A DNA stretch of 64,000 nucleotides from Streptomyces shenzhenensis (lineage in GTDB: Bacteria; Actinomycetota; Actinomycetes; Streptomycetales; Streptomycetaceae). The notes below the pieces were generated by a model. The model worked only from the letters and a program-made list of their open reading frames with translations, searched no databases and was not told the DNA's origin. Positions 38,499 to 45,034 of the stretch are shown piece after piece; the stretch's first letter is position 1; the number at the start of each line of letters is the position of its first letter. Position numbers and translations under genes: made by a program. The stretch spans positions 1 through 64,000 of the forward strand of contig NZ_JAJONF010000023.1 of the NCBI RefSeq assembly GCF_021462265.1, written 5' to 3'.

Positions 38499-38522
38499 CA
38501 AACCGACGGGGCATGCGGTTTG
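38499..38522. promoter_or_regulatory. Candidate CprB/ArpA-type operator
   Basis: CAAACCG and CGGTTTG flank a 10-base spacer as a perfect inverted repeat, 66 bp upstream of cprB. The AAACCG...CGGTTT arms resemble autoregulatory elements bound by gamma-butyrolactone receptor proteins. The AT-rich run TGTTTTTTAC immediately follows. Autoregulation is inferred from position and motif. Confidence 0.6.
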
Positions 38523-38830
38523 TTTTTTACCCCGTGCACACGATAACTCACGGTGCGGCAGCGGGAGGCGACTGTGCGGAGCTTGATGACGCACTCGTGC
38601 CACTCACGCGTGCGACCACGCGAACAAGGCCCGCGGCGCGCGAACGGACGAGATCAGAACACGCGCCTCCCTTGTGCTCGCGCCGCCTTCCGGAAGCGAC
38701 GCGGGCGGCCGGACGGCCATCGGTGATCACCACGATACGAGCCGGACGGTCGGTTCTCAACGACGCCTGGAAGGCCAGCAAAACGGACGAGCCGCTCGGT
38801 GCAGCACACTTCGACCGGCCCTGTGATCAA

Positions 38831-38848
38831 CCGCACTGAACAGTGCGG
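38831..38848. promoter_or_regulatory. 18-bp dyad upstream of the AA10 gene
   Basis: CCGCACT-GAAC-AGTGCGG is a perfect 7-bp stem with a 4-base loop, 61 bp before the monooxygenase start. It may be an operator or a 5' leader hairpin. It does not match the DasR consensus that governs many chitin genes. Confidence 0.4.
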
Positions 38849-38909
38849 CCCCGATTCCCGTACTCACCCCGGCAGTCCCCCTACCCGCGCCCGCCGAGGA
38901 GACCTCCCG

Positions 38910-39860
38910 ATGACTCGGACGACCGCCCGCCTGAGAATCACGGCAGCCGCCGCGACGGCCCCGGTGCTGCTCCTGTCGTGGGCGGCGGGGTCCGCCCAGG
39001 CGCACGGCGCGCCCACCTATCCCGCCAGCCGGGCCTATGCCTGCTCCCCCAGCGGCGGCAGCGCCTCGACGGCGGCCTGCAAGGCGGCGACCGCGGCGAG
39101 CGGGCAGGACTTCGTCGCGTGGGACGACGTGCGGGTCGCGGGCGTCGACGGCCGGGACCGGCAGGTGATTCCGGACGGCAGGTTGTGCGGCGGCGGTCTG
39201 CCGGCGTACAAGGGGCTCGACCTGGCGCGCGCGGACTGGCCCGCGACCCAACTGGCTCCGGGCGGCCGGGTCACGATGACGTACGCCGCGACGATCGCGC
39301 ACTCCGGCACGTTCAAGCTGTATCTGACCAAGCAGGGCTACGACCCGGCGAAACCGCTGACGTGGTCCGCACTGCCCGCGCAGCCCTTCGCGGAGTTCAA
39401 GGACCCGCCGCTGACGAACGGGGCGTACCACTTCGGCGCGACGCTGCCCGCCGACCGGACGGGCCGGCAGGTGCTGTACACGATCTGGCAGACCAGCAGC
39501 ACGCCGGACACCTACTACTCGTGCTCCGACGTGGTGTTCACGAAGAAGGCCGCCGGGAAGAGCGCGGGGAAGGGGAAGGACGGGCGGCAGGACGGCACGG
39601 CGACGGCGAGCGCGAAGCCGCGGCCGGCCGGAACGCCGGATCCCGGCACCTCGGCGAGCGCCGCCGCCCGCGCACAGCGGACGGCGGCGGCACCCCCGGT
39701 CTCCCCAAAGACCGGGACCGCCGCCGCCGACGGCACTCCCGTGGCCTCCGACACGGACCCCGGTGCGGGCCCGTCGGCGCCACTGCTGGCGGGCGGCGCC
39801 GCCGCGGTGCTGGTGCTCACCGGCGGCGCCGCCCTGGCCTCGCGTCTGCGTCGACGCTGA
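38910..39860 (+). CDS. Membrane-tethered AA10 lytic polysaccharide monooxygenase
   Basis: This 316-residue protein has a signal peptide ending AQA before HGAPTYPASR, which leaves the copper-binding His at the mature N-terminus. The second histidine of the copper brace is in ATIAHSGTFKLYLT. The catalytic domain (about 33-210) cleaves chitin or cellulose oxidatively. Instead of a carbohydrate-binding module, the C-terminus has an Ala/Pro/Thr-rich linker and a transmembrane helix with an arginine tail (ALASRLRRR), so it should stay attached to the membrane. No LPxTG motif is present. The ATG at 38910 has GAGGAG upstream. Confidence 0.9.
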   Translation: MTRTTARLRITAAAATAPVLLLSWAAGSAQAHGAPTYPASRAYACSPSGGSASTAACKAATAASGQDFVAWDDVRVAGVDGRDRQVIPDGRLCGGGLPAYKGLDLARADWPATQLAPGGRVTMTYAATIAHSGTFKLYLTKQGYDPAKPLTWSALPAQPFAEFKDPPLTNGAYHFGATLPADRTGRQVLYTIWQTSSTPDTYYSCSDVVFTKKAAGKSAGKGKDGRQDGTATASAKPRPAGTPDPGTSASAAARAQRTAAAPPVSPKTGTAAADGTPVASDTDPGAGPSAPLLAGGAAAVLVLTGGAALASRLRRR

Positions 39861-39877
39861 CGGCCTTTGTTACGAGG

Positions 39878-40522
39878 TCAGTTGACGAAGACGGCGGCGC
39901 CGTTGTCGGTGACCGGGGCGTACTTGGCGGTGAAGGAGCCGGCGGAGGGGCAGAGGATCGAGCCGGAGGTCTTCGTGAACGCCTGGTTGCTGAAGGCGAG
40001 GCTGTTGTCGGTGTTGGAGCTGGTGCCGGTCAGGCTGGGGGCCTGGTAGACACAGGTGACGCTGCCCAGCAGGGTCTTCAGCTTGACGGTGGTCTGGATG
40101 GCCGAGCCGCTCGGCGGGGTGACCGTGACCGAGCCGTCGGAGGCGACCGTGGTGGTGTACGGCATGTTGTCGACCGTGATGCTGGAGACGCCGGTCACAC
40201 CGGTCACGTTGCTGGTGCAGCTGCCGAAGGTCTGCGCGGTGGCCGACTCGGTGGCGGTGCCGGGGGCGGCCGGGTTGTCGGTGACCGTCGCGGTGAAGGT
40301 CGAGGCCGCACAGGTGATGCCGCTGGTGCTGGTGGCGCTGGAGTAGAGGGTGGCGGTGGTGCCGCTGGCCAGCGAGGCGCTGAGGGTGTCGCCGACCGCG
40401 ACGGCGGTGCCGCCGGCGCTGCCCGTGGTCAGCACGGCGCCGTCGGCGGAGGCCGGAACGGTGGCGGCGACCGAGAGGGCGACGACGGTACCGGCGAGGG
40501 CGAGGAGGGATCGCGTACGCAT
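39878..40522 (-). CDS. Secreted all-beta protein of unknown function
   Basis: This 214-residue secreted protein has a signal peptide (SLLALAGTVVALSVAATVPASA) and a Thr/Ser/Val-rich body with four cysteines that could form two disulfides. Spaced TVT- and TAT-type strands suggest an Ig-like or neocarzinostatin-like beta fold. The ATG at 40522 follows GAAAGAGG. It is divergent from the DUF6230/DUF6114 pair, and secreted proteins of this sort often accompany them in Streptomyces, so a joint role is inferred. The function is unknown. Confidence 0.8.
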   Translation of the reverse strand: MRTRSLLALAGTVVALSVAATVPASADGAVLTTGSAGGTAVAVGDTLSASLASGTTATLYSSATSTSGITCAASTFTATVTDNPAAPGTATESATAQTFGSCTSNVTGVTGVSSITVDNMPYTTTVASDGSVTVTPPSGSAIQTTVKLKTLLGSVTCVYQAPSLTGTSSNTDNSLAFSNQAFTKTSGSILCPSAGSFTAKYAPVTDNGAAVFVN

Positions 40523-40972
40523 GCGGGTTGCCTCTTTCTTGGGGGACTTGCGTTGATTGGGGGGACTTGCGCGAAGGGGCGCGAATGCGGCGCCGGCCGT
40601 TGCCGGCTCGTCACGCCTTCTCCGTACGTGACGGGCCGGCAACAGCGGTCAGGCCGGACACCGGCCGAAAGCCTGGGGGGGTTAGGCCTCCGGCCGGGCC
40701 GGTCACAGGCGTGCGGGCACGGTCCCTGGGGGGAAGCGACCGTGCCAACGCCACTGATCGGAGCGGTGATCGAAGAGGCCGGGAAGCGGTCGACGCCGCT
40801 CGGCGGATCCGGCGCCACGGACCCGAAGGAAACAGGGAGAGTTCTAGACCTGATTGCCCGTCAACGTCAAGGCCGATCATGCGAGTTGGGCATTCGATCA
40901 AGGAAATGCATGGTCGGGACAGAACTGACGTGAATTCAACACTCTTTTTTCACAACTGTCTTGACCCTGAAA

Positions 40973-40989
40973 AGTAACCGCCGGTAACT
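40973..40989. promoter_or_regulatory. Dyad AGTAACC-GCC-GGTAACT
   Basis: Seven-base arms match at six positions. It lies 140 bp upstream of DUF6230. Together with the similar dyad at 40998 it forms a likely tandem binding region for one regulator. Confidence 0.45.
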
Positions 40990-40997
40990 TTCAGCTT

Positions 40998-41015
40998 GGC
41001 TACTGCCGCGTAACC
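40998..41015. promoter_or_regulatory. Dyad GGCTAC-TGCCGC-GTAACC
   Basis: Six-base arms match at five positions. The half-site GTAACC repeats that of the dyad at 40973, one to two helical turns away. Confidence 0.4.
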
Positions 41016-41129
41016 AGAACGTCCTTGCTCCCGCCGGGAGTTGCGAGGAGGGGGCGCGGCAGCCGCTGTCCGCGCCAGGACAACGGGCCGCTGAAGCCCA
41101 ACCCGCGTGACTAATGCATGGGAGCAGAC

Positions 41130-41828
41130 ATGGCCTCGTCCCCGGACGTTCCGTCCGCCGACAACACGCCTGAGAACCCGGGAAGCGGTTCTCTTTCAGA
41201 CACATCAGAGACCACCCAGACCACCGGGGGGCAACAGAGACGGGGACGGGTCCGGGGGCGCCGGGCCGCCGTGATGGCCGTCCCGGCCACGCTGGCCGTC
41301 GCCGGCCTCGCGGTCCTGACCGCGCAGGGGGCGCTGGGGGTGACGCTCTACATCTCCGGCATGCCCTTCACGGTCACCGCCAAGTCACTCGACGGCACCG
41401 GCTTCGAGCAGTTCGGCGCGCTCGACAACATGGCCGACGGCAGCCCGAACGCCGGTGACACCGGCGGCCAGGTGCTGGTCGTCACCTCCGCGATCAAGAA
41501 GGCGACCCTGGACAGTCTGTGCCAGAGCGTCGACCTCGGCGGCACCAACCTGCTCATCAAGGCGGGCAGCGGCTCGTCGAAGGTGCAGGCGACCGATCTG
41601 ACCACCGACTCAACCCTGCTGTCGGGCGACGCGTCCTTCAACAACATCGAGATCGGCAACGACGCGAGCGAGCTCACCAAGGCCGGGGTGAAGGGACCGC
41701 TGGGCGTCTTCAGCCAGCAGTCCGACACCGTGCACATCGACAACCTTCGGCAGACCAACTACAAGACCACCGCTGGGACGTTCACGCTTCCCGGCCTGAA
41801 ACTCAGCTTCAGCGACACGGGTTGCTGA
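41130..41828 (+). CDS. DUF6230 family membrane-associated protein
   Basis: This 232-residue protein fits DUF6230. A polar, disordered N-terminus (about 1-45) is followed by one hydrophobic segment (AVMAVPATLAVAGLAVLTAQGALGV) and a beta-rich extracytoplasmic domain with two cysteines, ending SFSDTGC. It repeats short hydrophobic/threonine strands, as does its divergent secreted neighbour. I take the ATG at 41130 because GGGAGCAG lies 5 bases before it; the ATG at 41118 adds four residues. Its stop overlaps the next start (TGATG). The function of the family is not known to me. Confidence 0.82.
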   Translation: MASSPDVPSADNTPENPGSGSLSDTSETTQTTGGQQRRGRVRGRRAAVMAVPATLAVAGLAVLTAQGALGVTLYISGMPFTVTAKSLDGTGFEQFGALDNMADGSPNAGDTGGQVLVVTSAIKKATLDSLCQSVDLGGTNLLIKAGSGSSKVQATDLTTDSTLLSGDASFNNIEIGNDASELTKAGVKGPLGVFSQQSDTVHIDNLRQTNYKTTAGTFTLPGLKLSFSDTGC

Positions 41829-42295
41829 TGTCCGGCGCAGACACTCCACATCAGGGGTGGCGGCCCGCCTTCCGCGGTTGGCGGGCCCGTCGGCCGTTTT
41901 TGGGCGGGCTGCTGCTGACCCTGGGCGGCGGGTGGATCCTGCTCACCGTCAAGGCCTCGTTGAAGGTCGTCATCCACGTCGGCGTGCAGGGGGTGGCGGG
42001 CTATCTGCTGCCGGCGGTCATGGTGCTGTGCGGCCTGCTGACCCTCTTCAGCCCCTCGCAGCGCCTCTTCTACTCGGTCCTCGGCTTGCTGTGCTCCCTG
42101 GCCAGCTGGGTCACCTCCAACCTGGGCGGCTTCTTCGTCGGCCTCATCCTCGGGGTCGTCGGCAGCTGCCTGATCTTCGGCTGGCTGCCGGACCAGGAGC
42201 CGCGGGTGAGCCGGCGCAAGCGCAGGAAGGCCGCGCGGGCTGCCGCCGCGCAGCAGGCGCAGGGCTTCGGGGGAGGTGCGGGAGAACCCGCCTGA
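41828..42295 (+). CDS. DUF6114 family membrane protein
   Basis: This 155-residue protein has four hydrophobic helices (about 25-45, 50-70, 75-95 and 100-122) and a basic C-terminal tail (RRKRRKAARAAAAQQ). It fits DUF6114, which is regularly found next to DUF6230. The ATG shares a base with the preceding stop, so the two are translated together and probably form a membrane complex. A strong hairpin follows. The function is unknown. Confidence 0.85.
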   Translation: MSGADTPHQGWRPAFRGWRARRPFLGGLLLTLGGGWILLTVKASLKVVIHVGVQGVAGYLLPAVMVLCGLLTLFSPSQRLFYSVLGLLCSLASWVTSNLGGFFVGLILGVVGSCLIFGWLPDQEPRVSRRKRRKAARAAAAQQAQGFGGGAGEPA

Positions 42296-42301
42296 AGCAA
42301 C

Positions 42302-42341
42302 CGGAGGAGGCGGACCGATGAGTTCCGGTCCGCCTCTTCCG
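42302..42341. terminator. Strong convergent hairpin terminator
   Basis: A 15-bp stem with a single wobble (GGAGGAGGCGGACC against GGTCCGCCTCTTCC plus an outer pair) surrounds a 10-base loop, directly after the DUF6114 stop and before the convergent SUKH gene. Confidence 0.85.
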
Positions 42342-42445
42342 TGTGTGCGGGGGCCGGCGCGGCTGACCGGAGGACGGGCGATGTCATGTGCCGCCGGTGG
42401 CCGGGAAGCCGGGACCGGTCCGGCGCCCGGGCACATGCGCCGCGA

Positions 42446-42931
42446 TCACTCCTGTGCCGGCACGAGGGTGTGACGCCCCGGCCAGACCGGCAGCCAGTCC
42501 GTGGCGATCTGTCCGGTGAGGGCCTGGCGCAGCCAGTCCAGCAGCGTCAGGTCCGACTCGTACCAGTCCGCCCAGTTGCGCCGGAAGGCCGCGACGGTCC
42601 AGCGACCGTCGCCCCGGTCGACCAGGAACAGCTGGTCGCCCTCGACCGTGTTCCCCCACAGCAGCATGCCGCCCTTGGTGGGAAGCACCTCCCCCGGCAC
42701 GAAGGGGCTGCGCTCCATCCTCGGCCCCATCCTCGCTGCGTACGACTCAAGCGTCCGGGGGCCGCAGACGAAGATGAAGTCCGAGATCGTCGCGTCCCCG
42801 TAGGCACGGCCGAAGTCCGCGTATTCCCCGGGAAGGGCAACCCCCCATACCCTCTCCAGAGCTTCGAAGGTACCCGCTGCCCGCTGCGGGGGCGGACCGA
42901 GAACGGGGGTGAGGACATTTGCGGCTGACAC
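42446..42931 (-). CDS. SMI1/KNR4 (SUKH) family immunity protein
   Basis: This 161-residue protein has the SUKH pattern: an N-terminal ERVWGVALPGEYADFGRAYG with the Leu-Pro-x-x-Tyr motif, and a later LLWGNTVEGDQLFLVDRGDGRWTV. SUKH proteins neutralise polymorphic nuclease toxins. It starts (GTG 42931, AGAAAGG upstream) 19 bp after the Rhs toxin tip and is almost certainly its cognate antidote. A longer reading would overlap the toxin gene and is less likely. Confidence 0.85.
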   Translation of the reverse strand: MSAANVLTPVLGPPPQRAAGTFEALERVWGVALPGEYADFGRAYGDATISDFIFVCGPRTLESYAARMGPRMERSPFVPGEVLPTKGGMLLWGNTVEGDQLFLVDRGDGRWTVAAFRRNWADWYESDLTLLDWLRQALTGQIATDWLPVWPGRHTLVPAQE

Positions 42932-42950
42932 GGCAACGGCCTTTCTCTGT

Positions 42951-44333
42951 CTACGTGCAATGGGCACCTCCCGTGGGCGTGTTCTCGATGACACACTCCA
43001 GGTCGGTGGTGCCGAAGGCGACGAAGTGCACCTCGGTCGGAATCGGCGAGGACGGATCACCGTACACGGGGGTCACCTCGATGAACTCGTGCCCGCCGCC
43101 CTGGATGGCCTTCAGGACCGGCGCCTCCGCGTAGTCGAACATGTCCTGGTTGGCGACCTGGTACATGGGGACGAAGTTCCGGGTGTCCTTGTTGGAACCA
43201 CCGAACGCGTACCCGATGAGGTGCCCTCGCGCGCGGTTGTCGGACGGCAGGGTCGTCAGCCCTGGCAGGCCGAACCTCAGGTTCGGCCTCGGTGGTGGTG
43301 TGTAGTCGGACTTGTCGAGGCTGGCGAACGCCCCCGTGGCCACGCACTCACCCGCCTGCAGATGGCGCGGCAGGTAGACGATGTTGCCCTTGCTGTTGAA
43401 CCCCGCCCCCGTGTCGCAGCGGTCGTCGCGCCGGCCGCTCCCGGCTCCGCCGCCCAGTCCACCACTGTCGGCCGTCGCGACGCCGGTGTCCGCCGCGGCG
43501 GACGAACTGGTCGCGTCGTGCGCCGCGGCCGCGGCCGGGTCCTCGTCCGGGGTGGTGCCGATGACCGGGGTGGTGTTGACGCCGCCGAGGTTCTGGTTCT
43601 TGGGGCGGGTCGGGATGCCGTGGGCGCCGCAGTCGTCGTCCGCCGAGGCGGCCAGGGCGAGGCCGAAGAGGAGTTCCTCGGCGCTGGCGGAGGCGAGTTC
43701 CTCCCAGATGACGTCGCCGACCGCCTCCAGGCCCTCGGCGGCGGCCCCGCCACTCGCGGAGCTCGCGGCGCCGTAGCCGTAGGTCAGCGCCCCTCCGGCG
43801 GCGACTCCGTAGTACAGGGACGAGTAGTTGCTCCCGGACGAGCCGTGCGAGCCGTAGGAACCGTACGAGTTGCCGTAGGAGACGCTGTCCGAGCCCGAAC
43901 CGCGGCCGCCCGAGTGACCTGACGGCTGCCAGTTCATGGCGTCGTTGAACTCGTTCTCGAACTGCCGCTCCTGGTCGGCGATCTGCTGCTGCAGGGCCCG
44001 TTCGTCGGCCTCGTTGCGGGCCACCTCCCGGGCGTGCTCGCGCTCCCATGCCTTGTGCTGGTCCTGGGAGTACTTCTCCATCCGGTCCCAGGCGCCCGCC
44101 TGCCACTGCTTGAGCCAGGCCTGCTGCGCCTCGTACGCCTCCTCCTGGGCCTTGATGTCGTCGCTGGTGCAGGCGTCGTGGCCGGAGGTGTCCGTGGCGT
44201 CGAGCGGATCGTCGTTGCCGTACGCGTACGGGTTGGCGTTGACGGCGGGGGTGGGCGGGTTGCTCACCGTGTCGGCGCTGGTGAAGTCGCCGTTGGCCGG
44301 GTTGTACCAGCGGGCGGCGGCGTTGACGTAACG
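42951..44333 (-). pseudogene. Rhs/YD-repeat toxin C-terminal part with nuclease tip, 5'-truncated
   Basis: The frame begins, without a natural start, at RYVNAAARWYNPANGDFTSAD, and NPYAYGNDDPLDATDTSGH follows: the conserved end of the Rhs core where the toxin tip is released. Then come a charged coiled-coil region (about 40-95 of the part after the core), a Ser/Gly-rich stretch, and a nuclease domain with NRARGHLIGYAFGGSNKDTRNFVP, which matches DNA/RNA non-specific endonucleases (RGH motif). The core and delivery regions are missing because the frame meets the recombinase fragment at about 44335. A GTG at 44267 could start translation of the tip alone. SUKH lies directly downstream. Confidence 0.82.
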
Positions 44334-44335
44334 CC

Positions 44336-45034
44336 CTGGACGGGGCGATCAGGCGCTGGCAGCAGCAGGTCCGCGCCGGCGGCGCGGACCTGCCCGCCCG
44401 GGTACACGCCCAGGCGCTGCGCCACAGCGCGCAGGTGCACCACGGCCGGGCGCGCAACAACACCCAGGCCACCCACGAGCGGGACTACCAGCTGCGGGAT
44501 GAGGGCGTCCGGGCTGCTTCGCGTGGCGCGGTGGAACTCGGGCTGGCCCAGGCTCTGGCCTCCGCCCGGCAGACGGTCGCCATGCGCCTGGTCGAAGGGG
44601 TCGACGCCGAGGGCGAGGTGAGTGCCGACCTGGTGGCCAAGGACGCTGGGATCGACGTGGAAGTGGCGCGCCGCATCGTGGCCGGCCGGCTGCGCACCCC
44701 GGTCGCCTCGTGCGCGGACTTCCTCAACTCCGACCACAGCACGGCCGGAATGCCGTGCGCGGTGTCGTTCCTGCTGTGCTTCGCCTGCCGCAACGCCGTG
44801 GCCACCGGCCGCGACCTGCCCCGCATCGCCTACCTGCACCAGGCACTGGAGTCCCTGCGGTCGGCCGTGACCCCGGCGGTGTGGGCCGCGGACTGGGCGA
44901 GACACCACGCGCGAATCGGCGACTTCCTGATCACCTACACCACCACCGACGCGCGGCCCCAACTGGTCGCCGCCGTGGTCGACAGCGAGCGGGAGCTGAT
45001 CCACGCGATGCTGGAACGGAGGCTCGACCCGTGA
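44336..45034 (+). pseudogene. Tyrosine recombinase (TnpA-like), 3' fragment
   Basis: The open frame enters from the junction (ALDGAIRRWQQQVRAGG) and gives about 232 residues that look like the end of an integrase: an RARNNTQATHERDYQL segment and a cysteine-containing tail (CAVSFLLCFACRNAVATGRDLPRIAYLHQAL), as found after the catalytic domain of actinomycete recombinases. The catalytic Arg-His-Arg-Tyr residues are absent. The next gene's GTG overlaps the stop by four bases. A GTG at 44435 could start a 199-residue product. It is most likely a remnant of TnpA of a Tn554-like trio. Confidence 0.65.

Larger units (their letters stand above)
38434..38909. other. Divergent cprB / AA10 intergenic region
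   Basis: These 476 bases hold the candidate CprB operator and a hairpin, both listed separately. Near cprB the motif CTTCACGG(C/T)T recurs at about 38450, 38471 and 38487. An open frame across 38513-38839 on the plus strand has no homology I recognise and no ribosome site, and I leave it unannotated. Confidence 0.5.
40523..41129. other. Long divergent regulatory region
   Basis: These 607 bases lie between the secreted-protein gene and DUF6230 and hold no convincing gene. GGGGGACTTGCG occurs twice near 40541 and 40560. The stretch 40830-40980 is markedly AT-richer than its surroundings, and two dyads of GTAAC type (listed separately) follow. Promoters for both directions should be here. Confidence 0.5.

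Noticed and set aside
38513..38839. 108-codon plus-strand frame between cprB and the AA10 gene
   Set aside because: No ribosome site, no recognisable similarity, and it spans the candidate operator and promoter region.
44710..45030. Upstream extension of the large recombinase
   Set aside because: It overlaps the preceding recombinase fragment in another frame; the GTG at 45031 with a four-base overlap is the natural start.
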